A DNA stretch of 21,728 nucleotides from Desulfovibrionaceae bacterium (GCA_017613475.1 JAGADT010000156.1:1-21728); one strand, 5' to 3'; positions 1 to 7,556 are shown, counted from the stretch's first letter. Notes: generated by a model from the letters alone, not told the origin. Translations and numbers: made by a program.

Positions 1-37
1 AAAGCCGCCTTTTCCTCAGGGAATAGGCGGCTTTTTT
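1..37. terminator. Bidirectional intrinsic terminator at window edge
   Basis: Perfect 10-bp arms at 1-10 and 25-34, with a second inner stem (12-15 with 20-23), are followed by a T run at 32-37. The A-rich left flank lets it work on either strand. It probably ends a plus-strand gene lying before the window. Bases 38-108 hold nothing I can recognise. Confidence 0.75.
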
Positions 38-108
38 GCAGGCATGGCTCAGGATTGCGGGAGGTGAATCCTGCCTGCAGCCTGCTTAACGGCTGGGGCT
101 TCTGCCTG

Positions 109-150
109 CCAACAAAAAACGCCGCAGAATCCTGCGGCGTTTTTTGTTGG
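109..150 (-). terminator. Terminator of the hdr-flx operon
   Basis: A perfect 19-bp inverted repeat (109-127 and 132-150) surrounds a 4-nt loop. The stem core is CGCCGCAG/CTGCGGCG, flanked by A6 on the left and T6 on the right, so it can stop transcription from either side. It is the first strong intrinsic terminator downstream of flxA. Confidence 0.85.
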
Positions 151-154
151 AGGG

Positions 155-195
155 CGAACCGCCGTCCGTGTTTGGCGGACAGCGGTTCGGTTTTT
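155..195. other. Long hairpin just after flxA
   Basis: Arms 155-162 and 182-189 (CGAACCGC/GCGGTTCG) continue, after one mismatch, into GTCCG (64-68 of that hundred) paired with CGGAC (176-180). On the plus strand it is followed by a short T tract at 191-195, so it resembles a plus-strand terminator. On the minus strand, where flxA is read, no T tract follows. It may protect the 3' end of the flx transcript ahead of the terminator at 109-150. Confidence 0.55.
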
Positions 196-196
196 C

Positions 197-1042
197 TTAG
201 AGTTCGGGAGGCAGCTTGCTGAGTTCGGCGTAGCTGAACACAGGGCCGTCAACGCAGACGAGCTTTCCGCCGATGTTGCAGCGATGGCAGATGCCGATGC
301 CGCACTTCATGCGCTTTTCCAGCGTGGTGAAGATCTGGTCGTCGGGGAACTTCATTTCCTTCAGGGCCATCAGCGTGAACTTGATCATGATTGGCGGACC
401 GCACAGCACGGCGATGCAGTTGTCGGGCTTGGGTCCCAGTTCCTTGAGGACGTTCGGGATCAGGCCTACGCGGTGCTTGTCATCGGGTTCCCAGCCTTCG
501 GCGGGGTTGTCGATGGTCAGGGTCGCGTTGAGGTTGGGGTCAGCCAGCCAGTCCTTGATGTCGCTCTTGAAGGACAGGTCAGCCGGCGTTTTGGCGCCGT
601 ACAGCAGGCTGATGTTGCCGTAATCCTTCTTGTTGTCCAGCAGGTACAGCATGATGGTCCTAATAGGAGCCATGCCGATGCCGCCGCCGATGAAGAAGAT
701 GTCTTTGCCTTTCCAGTCCTTGTAGGGGAAGGGCTTGCCGAGAGGGGCGCGGACACCGATTTTGTCGCCGGCTTTCAGCTGGTGCAGGGCCGTGGTCACT
801 TCACCTGCCCGCATGACGGAGAACTGGAGGTAATCCATGCGGGTTGGCGGCGAGTTGATAACGAAGGTGGATTCGCCTACGCCGAAGAGCGAGAGCTGTC
901 CCACCTGGCCGGGTTCAAAGCGGAACGCTTTCATGCGGTTCTCGTCATCAATTTTGATGCGGAACGTCTTGATATTGTGCGTTTCCTGCACAGTCTCCAC
1001 AATGGTGGCGATTTCTGGCAGGAGCGGATTTTGTTCGTTCAC
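197..1042 (-). CDS. flxA: FlxA: FAD/NAD(H)-binding oxidoreductase subunit
   Basis: This 281-residue protein is the probable NADH-oxidising subunit of the Flx-Hdr complex, in the cytoplasm. It has the ferredoxin-reductase fold seen in AsrB and sulfhydrogenase gamma subunits. An FAD-binding beta-barrel spans about 1-110. The nucleotide-binding motif GGGIGMAP lies at 119-126, with CGPP at 214-217. A C-terminal [2Fe-2S] site is formed by C247, C252, C255 and C263. The usual FAD motif RxYS is replaced by TFVINSPP near residue 60; this may be a family variant. The start is GTG (1040-1042), chosen because AAGGAG lies 6 nt upstream. It is the last gene of the operon and follows flxB after a 124-bp hairpin-containing gap. 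Identification rests on motifs and operon order; a generic AsrB-like annotation would also be defensible. Confidence 0.87.
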   Translation of the reverse strand: MNEQNPLLPEIATIVETVQETHNIKTFRIKIDDENRMKAFRFEPGQVGQLSLFGVGESTFVINSPPTRMDYLQFSVMRAGEVTTALHQLKAGDKIGVRAPLGKPFPYKDWKGKDIFFIGGGIGMAPIRTIMLYLLDNKKDYGNISLLYGAKTPADLSFKSDIKDWLADPNLNATLTIDNPAEGWEPDDKHRVGLIPNVLKELGPKPDNCIAVLCGPPIMIKFTLMALKEMKFPDDQIFTTLEKRMKCGIGICHRCNIGGKLVCVDGPVFSYAELSKLPPEL

Positions 1043-1063
1043 AAGAGTCTCCTTGTGTTTTTC

Positions 1064-1084
1064 CGGAAAGACAGAGTCTTTCCG
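1064..1084 (-). other. Intercistronic hairpin upstream of flxA
   Basis: Perfect 9-bp arms (CGGAAAGAC, 1064-1072; GTCTTTCCG, 1076-1084) enclose a 3-nt loop in the flxB-flxA gap, about 20 nt before the flxA start. No T tract follows on the minus strand, so it is not a normal terminator. An RNA processing or stabilising element is a reasonable inference. Confidence 0.55.
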
Positions 1085-1136
1085 AACCCATCGCCGGAGC
1101 CTATGAAGCTCCTTTAGCGCGAGAAGAGTCGGGCCC

Positions 1137-1150
1137 GGGGCTTAAGCCCC
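1137..1150. other. Perfect 14-bp palindrome after flxB
   Basis: GGGGCTTAAGCCCC lies 16 bp beyond the flxB stop codon, inside a larger GC-rich inverted region (GGGCCC on one side, GGCCGGGC on the other). It could be an RNA hairpin trimming the 3' end of the upstream part of the transcript, or a protein site. No T tract accompanies it. Confidence 0.45.
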
Positions 1151-1166
1151 AGGCCGGGCTGAACGA

Positions 1167-2216
1167 CTATTCTTCGATGGCCTTCTGCACGATTTCGCGG
1201 ATGTCCAGGGACACGGGGCACTGGGCTACGCAGCGGCCGCAGCCGGTGCAGGAGAAACGACCGTCCTCAATGGTTTCGGTCGAATACCAGTACTTGTGGG
1301 ACACGCGGTTGCGCATGCGCTGCGCTTTGGCCATGCGCGGGTTGTGGCCGCTGGCTTCGCGGGTGAACATGGGTGACATGCAGTAGTCCCACGAACGCAG
1401 GCGGCGTCCGCCCTGCTCAGAGCTGGCATCGCCTTCATCGGAGATGTTGAAGCACTGGCAGGTGGGGCACATGTACGTGCAGGCGCCGCAGGACAGGCAC
1501 TTGGACGTCTGGGCAACCCAGAAGGCCATGTCGTTGAAGCGGGCCTTGAGGCGTTCCGGAGCCTTGCTGAGGTCAGGACGGGCCGGAACTTTCTTGGCAG
1601 CTTCAGTGCGGGTCTTGCGGGCTTCGTCCATCTTGTCGGCGCCGTCGGGCAGTCCGCTTTCCTTCAGGAAAGCTTCGCCCTTGTCGGTGACGGATTCAAG
1701 GACATAGCCGCCGTCAACCGTCGTCATCAGGACGTCGGAGCCTTCAGGGCTGGCAGGTCCGCCGCCGACCCAGGTGCAGAAGCAGGTGTGGGTCGGGGAG
1801 TCGCAGGTGCGGGTCACGATGAGCGTGGCTTCGCGGCGTGCGGCGTAGTAGGGATCCTTGAATTTGCCCTTGAGGTAGGGCGTATCCAGCGCAACAAGCC
1901 CGCGGGCGTCGCACGAGCGGCAGCCGAAGAGCACGGTAGGCGTGGCTTCAGTGGGCGCGGCAAGCGCGAGGCTGCGTTTGCTGAGATTTTCAGGATCTTT
2001 GGTGATCTGGTATTTCACAAGCGTTTCGCAAGCCGGGATGATGGCGCCCTTGGGCGAAATGGTCGACTTGGCGAGTTCCGGTGCGGGGTCGCCTTCCTTC
2101 CATTCGCGGAAGAGAACGGCTTTGCCCTCCTTGTGCGGAGCAAGCACGCGGCGTGTTTGGGCACTCTTAGCCAGCCACGAGGCCAGTCCGTCAGAGGCCA
2201 GAAAACAAGTGGTCAT
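1167..2216 (-). CDS. flxB: FlxB: dicluster 4Fe-4S electron-transfer subunit
   Basis: This 349-residue cytoplasmic protein resembles AsrA and hydrogenase beta-type iron-sulfur subunits. The N-terminal half has the FGCRSCD motif near 98-103 and further cysteines at 138, 145 and 147. The C-terminal half carries two [4Fe-4S] ferredoxin motifs: C240, C243, C246, C250 and C323, C326, C329, C333. It should pass electrons between FlxA and FlxC/FlxD. Its ATG comes 3 bp after the flxD-flxC stop, with a GAGGGGG ribosome site inside the end of that gene, so translation is likely coupled. A known anaerobic sulfite reductase subunit A is the main alternative, but the hdr/flx order and the lack of an asrC gene argue against that. 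Confidence 0.87.
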   Translation of the reverse strand: MTTCFLASDGLASWLAKSAQTRRVLAPHKEGKAVLFREWKEGDPAPELAKSTISPKGAIIPACETLVKYQITKDPENLSKRSLALAAPTEATPTVLFGCRSCDARGLVALDTPYLKGKFKDPYYAARREATLIVTRTCDSPTHTCFCTWVGGGPASPEGSDVLMTTVDGGYVLESVTDKGEAFLKESGLPDGADKMDEARKTRTEAAKKVPARPDLSKAPERLKARFNDMAFWVAQTSKCLSCGACTYMCPTCQCFNISDEGDASSEQGGRRLRSWDYCMSPMFTREASGHNPRMAKAQRMRNRVSHKYWYSTETIEDGRFSCTGCGRCVAQCPVSLDIREIVQKAIEE

Positions 2217-2219
2217 GGC

Positions 2220-3746
2220 TTAGGCCCCCTCAATCTGGTGTTCAGGGATGTTCTTTTCTTCCACTTCATAGCCGAGGAACGGCGGTACGGCCTCGAGCTT
2301 GGTGCCGGGCTGATAGCCGTCGAACAGCGCGCGCACGATGCGGGCGGCATGGAGCTTGAGCGCTCCGACCGGGACGCCCATGGGGCAGGCACGGTTGCAT
2401 TCGCCGCAGCCCGTGCAGCGTCCTGCGAGGTGCAGGGCGTGAATGAGCTGGAAGAAGAGCTTGTTGACAGGGGTATCTTCCTGGGTGACCCAGTGCGGCT
2501 CGCGGCTGTCGGCCACGCAGTATTCGCGGCAGACGCACATCGGACAGGCGTTGCGGCAGGCATGGCAGCGGATGCAGCGTTCGATTGCGCCTCTCCAGAA
2601 GCTCATGCGCTGTTCGAGGGTGAGGCCGTCCAGGTAGGCGAGGATGGCGGCAGCTTCGGGCTTGGCATCCTCGGAGACCTTCACGGGGTCGCCGGCGAAG
2701 TGGTCATACACGGGCGCGTTGGGCACGGTGCAGGCGCGGCACTTATCCTGAGCCACGTCCTTCATGGACAGGGAGTATTCCTGTCCGTCGGCAACCACGC
2801 GGAGCGTGTCGCCGTTGCCCTCAACGGAATCAATGCGCTTGCCCGCGCCGATCTTGGCGATGATGCGGTCATAGCTGACGGTACCGTTGCAGCCCATGGC
2901 GAAGATTTCAACGGCGTCGCGGTCAATGAGCTTTTCCTGCAGGAGCTCAACGAGCCACTTGCCGTCGCAGCCCTTGACAACCACGCCGATCTTCTTGGCC
3001 GGCGGGATGGGATCGCCGCGTTTGACGCCGACCATGGCAGCGGCCTTGGCGTCATTGACAAGCTGCGGGATCATGTTCGCGGTGGAGTGCACGTTGAACG
3101 GTCCCCAAATGAGCTTGTCCACGTCTTCGGGCTTGCGCATGTGCAGCGGGGTGGCATGCAGCCCGTCAAAGCTCTTCTGCCAGCCGACCACGCAGAAGAG
3201 GTGGTCGTCGGAGAGGGCTTCCTTGAGCTGCTTCTTGAGGTCTTCCAGGGCGGGATTCGCGCCGCAGCTGAGGTTGCGCAGGGGCGCAACAGGAGCGAGG
3301 TCCGGCATATCATAGGAAGGCACGGCATCCTGGAACTTGGGAGCGGGTCCCAGCTTGTGGATGCGGTCCGTGAACGCCGTCACGACCTGTTTCCAGCGCG
3401 GTCCTTCAGAGGCGGAAACCCAGGTGTAGTGGAAGCGGGCCGGATCAATGCCCACGATGGGCAGGAATTCCTTGAGGAGTTCCAGGCGGCGGCGGGCATA
3501 GAAGTTGCCGGCGGAGTAGTGGCAGTCACGCGGGTGACAGCCGGAAACCAGGACGCCGTCCGCGCCGGAGAGCAGGGCCTTCAGCGGGAAGAGCGGATTG
3601 ACGCGGCCCGAGCAGGGGACGCGGATAATGCGCAGGTCCGTGGGTTGGGTAGCACGCGCCACACCGGCGGTATCAGCGCCGCCGTAGGAGCACCAGTTGC
3701 AGAGAAAGCCCACGATCCGGAGTTCTTTGCCTGTCAGCACTGACAT
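2220..3746 (-). CDS. flxDC: FlxD-FlxC fusion: MvhD-like plus dicluster Fe-S protein
   Basis: This 508-residue protein joins two subunits that are separate genes in D. vulgaris. Residues 1-135 form an MvhD/FlxD domain with C16, C19 (LCNWCSYGGAD), C45, C70 and C75, the [2Fe-2S]-type site that docks on HdrA. Residues 140-508 form FlxC, with an F420-hydrogenase-beta-like middle (VVVKGCDGKW near 256-264, AMGCNG near 283-288) and two [4Fe-4S] motifs: C391, C394, C397, C401 and C444, C447, C450, C454. It should tie the NADH module to HdrA. The reading frame is uninterrupted, and the order D then C matches the separate genes in related operons. The ATG overlaps the hdrA end by 13 bp and has GGAGGTG upstream. 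Confidence 0.88.
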   Translation of the reverse strand: MSVLTGKELRIVGFLCNWCSYGGADTAGVARATQPTDLRIIRVPCSGRVNPLFPLKALLSGADGVLVSGCHPRDCHYSAGNFYARRRLELLKEFLPIVGIDPARFHYTWVSASEGPRWKQVVTAFTDRIHKLGPAPKFQDAVPSYDMPDLAPVAPLRNLSCGANPALEDLKKQLKEALSDDHLFCVVGWQKSFDGLHATPLHMRKPEDVDKLIWGPFNVHSTANMIPQLVNDAKAAAMVGVKRGDPIPPAKKIGVVVKGCDGKWLVELLQEKLIDRDAVEIFAMGCNGTVSYDRIIAKIGAGKRIDSVEGNGDTLRVVADGQEYSLSMKDVAQDKCRACTVPNAPVYDHFAGDPVKVSEDAKPEAAAILAYLDGLTLEQRMSFWRGAIERCIRCHACRNACPMCVCREYCVADSREPHWVTQEDTPVNKLFFQLIHALHLAGRCTGCGECNRACPMGVPVGALKLHAARIVRALFDGYQPGTKLEAVPPFLGYEVEEKNIPEHQIEGA

Positions 3747-5698
3747 AGGGCGTTCACCTCCGCAAGAATCTGGTTATCAGTGAAGTGCGAAAGCTGGATG
3801 GCGCCCTGCGGGCAGGTGGCCGCGCACAAGCCGCAACCCTGGCACACAGCCTCGATGACCTGTGCCTTGATTTCGCCGCGGATATTCTCCTTGGTGATGG
3901 CCTGGAACGGGCAGACATCCACGCACTTGCCGCAGCCGACGCAGCGCTTGATGTTTACGTTGGAGATCTGCGGATCGCTTTCAAGCTTCGGCTTGGAGAG
4001 CAGGCCGATGACCTTGGCGGCAGCGCCGCTGCCCTGGGCTACTGAAGACGGGATGTCTTTCGCGCCCTGGCAGGAGCCGGCAAGGAATACGCCCGCGGTG
4101 TTGGTTTCCACAGGACGCAGCTTGATGTGGGATTCCAGGAAGAAGCCGAAGTTGTCGTAGGAGATGTGCAGGGTTTCGGCAAGCTTGCCGGATCCCTTGG
4201 CACCTTCAACGCCGACGGCGAGGACGACCAGGTCAACAGCCACTTCCACGGGTTTGCCGAGGAGGGTGTCGGCGGCGCGCACGATGTACTGGCCCTTGCC
4301 GTCCGGCTGGATGGCGGACACGCGGCCGCGGATGTATTCCGTGCCGTATTCCTCGATGGCGCGGCGGGTAAACTCATCATACAGCTTGCCCGGGGCGCGG
4401 ATGTCCATGTAGAACACATAGGACTGGGAATCGGGGATGTGGTCCTTGGTCAGGACGGCCTGCTTCGCGGTGTACATGCAGCAGAAGCCGGAGCAGTACG
4501 GACGGCCGATGGAGCGGTCACGGGAGCCCACGCAGCAGATGAACGCAACTTTCTTCGGTTCGCGGCCGTCGGAGGGGCGCAGGATGTGCCCGCCCGTAGG
4601 ACCGGCGGCGGAGAGGAGGCGTTCGTACTGGAGGGAGGTGATCACGTCGGGGTAGCGGCCTCCGCCGTATTCGCCGTAATTGGACTTCCAGTCCATGAGG
4701 TCGTAACCGGTGGCGGCGACAATGGCGCCCACTTCTTCGGTGATGACCTCGTCTTTCATTTCATAGTTGATCGCGCCGGTGGGGCAGATCTTCGCGCAGA
4801 TGCCGCATTTGCCTTCGGTCAGCTTGCGGCAGTACTGCGGATTGATGGTCGCCTTCTTGGGGATCGCCTGGGGGAAGGGAATGTTGATGGCCGTGGTGGG
4901 GCCCATGAATTCGTTGAAGCGGTCCGGGGTTTTCTTGGCGGGGCATTTTTCCATGCACGCGCCGCAGCCGGTGCACTTGCTGAAATCAACGTAGGGAGCC
5001 CTGCGTTTGATATTCACGCTGAAGTTGCCCACGTAGCCGCTCACCTTTTCCACTTCGGAAAGCGTGTAAAGGGTGATGTTGGGATGCTGGGACACATCCA
5101 CCATCTTGGGGCCCAGAATACAGGACGAGCAGTCAACGGTGGGGAAGGTCTTGTCGAGCTTCGCCATCTTGCCGCCAATGGCGGGTTCGCGTTCCACCAG
5201 GACGACCTGCAGCCCGGCGTCCGCGCAGTCAAGCGCGGCCTGGATGCCGGCAACACCGGCGCCGACCACAAGCACTTTCTTGATGGTTTCGAATTTCTTG
5301 GAGAACAGGGGCGCGTTGCGGCGGAGCTTTTCCACAGCCATGCGCACAAGTTCGCTCGCCTTGTTGGTGTTGGCGTCCTTGTCTTTGCCGATCCAGGACA
5401 CATGTTCGCGGATGTTGGCCATTTCGAACATGTATTTGTTCAGGCCGGCGCGTTCCACGGCGCGGCGGAACGTAGGCTCGTGCATGCGCGGGCTGCAGGA
5501 GGCCACAACCACGCCGTCAAGGTCGTGCTTCTTGACCATTTCCACGATGTGGTCCTGGCCAGGTTCGGAGCACATGTACATGTTGTCCGTCGAGTAGGCC
5601 ACATCAGGGAACGCTTCAGCATTCTTTGCAACCTTGACGCAGTCTACGGTGCCGGCGATGTTGGAACCGCAGTGGCAGATAAATACGCCGATTTTCAT
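3734..5698 (-). CDS. hdrA: HdrA: FAD-containing heterodisulfide reductase subunit A
   Basis: This 654-residue flavoprotein is the likely electron-bifurcating core. The FAD dinucleotide fold GAGVAG is at 146-151. Ferredoxin motifs follow at C242, C245, C248, C252 and at C290, C298, C301, C305. A Cys-rich central part (C190, C193; C388, C389, C402, C406, C407) is typical of HdrA, and two more [4Fe-4S] motifs lie at the C-terminus (C586-C596 and C619-C629). In methanogens HdrA splits electrons between ferredoxin and a disulfide; in bacteria the Hdr partner is thought to be a DsrC-type or other thiol. The ATG overlaps the hdrB stop in ATGA with GGAGG 7 nt upstream, so expression is coupled to hdrB. 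The protein ends in an unusual CQC. Confidence 0.93.
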   Translation of the reverse strand: MKIGVFICHCGSNIAGTVDCVKVAKNAEAFPDVAYSTDNMYMCSEPGQDHIVEMVKKHDLDGVVVASCSPRMHEPTFRRAVERAGLNKYMFEMANIREHVSWIGKDKDANTNKASELVRMAVEKLRRNAPLFSKKFETIKKVLVVGAGVAGIQAALDCADAGLQVVLVEREPAIGGKMAKLDKTFPTVDCSSCILGPKMVDVSQHPNITLYTLSEVEKVSGYVGNFSVNIKRRAPYVDFSKCTGCGACMEKCPAKKTPDRFNEFMGPTTAINIPFPQAIPKKATINPQYCRKLTEGKCGICAKICPTGAINYEMKDEVITEEVGAIVAATGYDLMDWKSNYGEYGGGRYPDVITSLQYERLLSAAGPTGGHILRPSDGREPKKVAFICCVGSRDRSIGRPYCSGFCCMYTAKQAVLTKDHIPDSQSYVFYMDIRAPGKLYDEFTRRAIEEYGTEYIRGRVSAIQPDGKGQYIVRAADTLLGKPVEVAVDLVVLAVGVEGAKGSGKLAETLHISYDNFGFFLESHIKLRPVETNTAGVFLAGSCQGAKDIPSSVAQGSGAAAKVIGLLSKPKLESDPQISNVNIKRCVGCGKCVDVCPFQAITKENIRGEIKAQVIEAVCQGCGLCAATCPQGAIQLSHFTDNQILAEVNALCQC

Positions 5699-6609
5699 GC
5701 GGAGACCTCCTTACCGATCTTCTGCAGCGCCTGGGTGGGGCTCACGCAGAGCTTGTTCAGTCCAAGATCGGATTCCTTCAGTCCGAGGGCGATGCCCATG
5801 AGCTGGGTGAAGTAAAGCACCGGCATGTCGAATACGGCGTTCTTCGCGCGGGCAGCCTGTTCCTGGCGCAGGTCCAGGTTCATGTGGCACAGCGGGCAGG
5901 CTACGGCGATCATGTCTGCGCCGTAGCGGACCGCGGTCTCGATCAGGCGTCCGCTCAGGCGTTCCGTAATGTCGCGCCGCGGAATGCCCATGGAGGCGCC
6001 GCAGCATTCTGTTTTCAGCGGGAAGGGCACCACTTCGGCGCCAAGCGCTTCGAGCAGGCGATCCATGGAGGTCGGGTTCTCCGGATCGTCAAACTGCATG
6101 ATCTTCGGCGGACGGCTCAGAAGACAGCCGTAGTAGGGGGCGATCTTCAGGCCCTTCAGCGGGGTTTTGACTTTCGACTTGATGTTTTCAAGTCCGTAGT
6201 CTTCCACCAGCAGCTGAAGCACCGAATAGGTGTCAGGCAGGGGTTCTTCGCCTTTCTGCCCAATCGGAGGACAGGGCTCGTCGAGAATGGCATCCACTTT
6301 GGCGCGGAATTCGGGTTCGGCCATGTGGTGGCGCGCCGTCTTCAGATTGAGGAGACAGCTCGGACAGGGCGTGGTGAATTTGGTCGCCCCGCTCTGGGCC
6401 ATGGTCTTGGCCGCGATGGTCAGGTTGCGGGCGCTGAGCGCGGCGGACAGGACAGCGTCTGTGGCGTGCGCCGGCGTGGAACCGCAGCAGCTCCAGTCCG
6501 GAAGGTCCTGCAGCTCGATGCCCAGCGCTTTGCAGACGGCCCTGGTGGAGCGTTCGTATTCCGCCGAGGTGCCCATGCCCGAGCAACCGGGATAATACGC
6601 AAGTTTCAT
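5695..6609 (-). CDS. hdrB: HdrB: CCG-domain disulfide reductase subunit
   Basis: This 304-residue protein carries the disulfide-reducing site. Both CCG domains are complete: C9, C41-C42, C82, C85 and C162, C202-C203, C238, C241. In the methanogen enzyme these residues bind two noncubane [4Fe-4S] clusters, so the site is predicted to be active. The start at 6609 (MKLAYYPGC) is preferred over an in-frame ATG at 6618, because AAGGAA is 8 nt before 6609 but overlaps the upstream ATG. It is followed by hdrA with a 4-bp overlap and preceded by a 101-bp gap after hdrC. The physiological disulfide cannot be read from the sequence. Confidence 0.93.
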   Translation of the reverse strand: MKLAYYPGCSGMGTSAEYERSTRAVCKALGIELQDLPDWSCCGSTPAHATDAVLSAALSARNLTIAAKTMAQSGATKFTTPCPSCLLNLKTARHHMAEPEFRAKVDAILDEPCPPIGQKGEEPLPDTYSVLQLLVEDYGLENIKSKVKTPLKGLKIAPYYGCLLSRPPKIMQFDDPENPTSMDRLLEALGAEVVPFPLKTECCGASMGIPRRDITERLSGRLIETAVRYGADMIAVACPLCHMNLDLRQEQAARAKNAVFDMPVLYFTQLMGIALGLKESDLGLNKLCVSPTQALQKIGKEVSA

Positions 6610-6651
6610 AGAATACATTCCTTGTTATGTCTGTTCCGCATCAGTTCTGCT

Positions 6652-6666
6652 GCCGGAAGTTCCGGC
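6652..6666. other. Hairpin between hdrC and hdrB
   Basis: GCCGGAA (6652-6658) and TTCCGGC (6660-6666) form a near-continuous palindrome around one base, folding in RNA as GCCGG/CCGGC with a 5-nt loop. There is no T tract on the minus strand. It lies about 43 bp before the hdrB start and could affect processing or relative expression. Confidence 0.4.
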
Positions 6667-6710
6667 GCGGCATTCCTTTGCGCGGACGCTTTAACACAAC
6701 GGATGACGCC

Positions 6711-7271
6711 TCAGCCGTCCATCCGAAGATCGTGGAAACGCTTGAAGATGCGTCCCACAGCGGCCTTTCCGCGAATCACGTGCGGCACGAAGGGCAGTTT
6801 CCGCTTGGGCATGATCCTGGGGGCCAGGTCCATGTCGGTAAGGACTTTGCCCGTGCGGAGCATGTACAGCGCCATCACGCCGAGTTCGTAAGCCCGCCCG
6901 CTTAAACGCACTGTCTTGAGGAAAGAATCCCAGAAGGCGTTCAGGGTAGGATGTTTTCCGCCTTCGCGGCGATTCATGTGCCTTACCGTGTCCATAACCC
7001 GCGCGACGTCGATTTCGTTCGGGCAACGAGCCGTGCACGTAGAGCACGACACGCAGAGCCACGGGGATGCAGCTTCAAACACGGCCTGCTTGTCACCAAG
7101 CTGAATCGCTCGCATGACCTGGCTCACCTGCATGTCGTACGCTGGTCCGCACGGACATCCGGCCGTACACTTTCCGCACTGGTAACAGCGGGAAAGATTC
7201 TGGCCGCTTTCTTTCTCCACGGTGCGGAGAAAGTCTTCGTCGCGGACTGCTTCCAGATTTATGCTGTCCAT
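6711..7271 (-). CDS. hdrC: HdrC: 4Fe-4S heterodisulfide reductase subunit C
   Basis: This 186-residue soluble iron-sulfur protein is the first gene of the operon. Two classical ferredoxin motifs are at C29, C32, C35, C39 and C73, C76, C79, C83. It relays electrons from HdrA to HdrB. It has no predicted membrane segment, unlike HdrE-linked or QmoC-type partners, which supports a cytoplasmic complex. The start at ATG 7271 (MDSINLEA) is chosen over a TTG at 7283, because GAGGA sits 5-6 nt before the ATG. The C-terminal 90 residues extend beyond the clusters as a helical region, normal for this family. Confidence 0.92.
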   Translation of the reverse strand: MDSINLEAVRDEDFLRTVEKESGQNLSRCYQCGKCTAGCPCGPAYDMQVSQVMRAIQLGDKQAVFEAASPWLCVSCSTCTARCPNEIDVARVMDTVRHMNRREGGKHPTLNAFWDSFLKTVRLSGRAYELGVMALYMLRTGKVLTDMDLAPRIMPKRKLPFVPHVIRGKAAVGRIFKRFHDLRMDG

Positions 7272-7279
7272 GGTGTTCC

Positions 7280-7387
7280 TCAACTGTTTGTGAAAAAATC
7301 GGACGCCATTTCACGCAGAAAGGCAGGGGTGTTTAGATCTTGCGCGATGCATCCCCTCCTTCCGGAGGCGCAATCGTCCGGTGGAAT
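7280..7387 (-). promoter_or_regulatory. Structured leader of hdrC with two tiny ORFs
   Basis: The predicted 5' leader (about 116 nt to hdrC) begins with a stem TTGCGC (7368-7373) paired with GCGCAA (7340-7345). Inside is a CTCC/GGAG stem capped by GGAA, a GNRA-type loop, and an asymmetric bulge. The hairpin contains AAGGAGG just before an ATG (7350-7352) opening a 13-codon frame, MHRARSKHPCLSA, ending at 7311. A second 9-codon frame (7309-7280) ends at the hdrC ribosome site. These are sequence observations; function is speculative. Confidence 0.3.
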
Positions 7388-7393
7388 ACCGAT

Positions 7394-7422
7394 AGTTTAG
7401 CTTTTTTATCGCATTGAGTCCA
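7394..7422 (-). promoter_or_regulatory. Candidate sigma70 promoter for hdr-flx operon
   Basis: On the minus strand TGGACT (7417-7422) and TAAACT (7394-7399) are separated by 17 bp; each matches consensus at 4 of 6 positions. The predicted start is near 7387. Both boxes are weak, consistent with activator or repressor control. Confidence 0.35.
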
Positions 7423-7430
7423 GTCTCAAT
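7413..7430. promoter_or_regulatory. Palindromic operator candidate
   Basis: ATTGAG and CTCAAT (6-bp perfect arms, 6-bp spacer) form an 18-bp dyad overlapping the candidate -35 box of the hdr-flx promoter. The arrangement fits a dimeric regulator site. It does not match the Rex or CRP/FNR consensus well, and I cannot name the regulator. The rest of the gap (7431-7556) is AT-rich, with an 8-T run at 7451-7458 and a small dyad GCCGA/TCGGC at 7461-7472. Confidence 0.4.
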
Positions 7431-7556
7431 AACGATGTTTTATCGGCAGTTTTTTTTCAGGCCGAAATCGGCATCAATGGCAAAAAACATCCTGGTATGT
7501 TTGACGAAATTTGTGAATGCTGCGCACAGCTTGCGGAATTTTTTGAAAATTTGCCC

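Noticed and set aside
1788..3743. 651-codon open frame antisense to flxD-flxC and flxB
   Set aside because: It is the mirror of codon-biased GC-rich genes with many Cys/FAD motifs on the other strand; its protein has no recognisable motif and a skewed composition.
4127..5815. 562-codon open frame antisense to hdrA
   Set aside because: Same shadow effect: rich in Gly, Ala, His and Val with no domain, opposite a well-supported hdrA.
7286..7315. Rex-type operator near hdrC
   Set aside because: TTTGTGAAAA resembles a half site, but the matching half is absent; GTGAAA/TTTCAC are 13 bp apart, too far for Rex.
7475..7494. Sigma54 promoter before hdrC
   Set aside because: GG and GC elements are present on the minus strand but with 9 bp between them instead of the strict 10.
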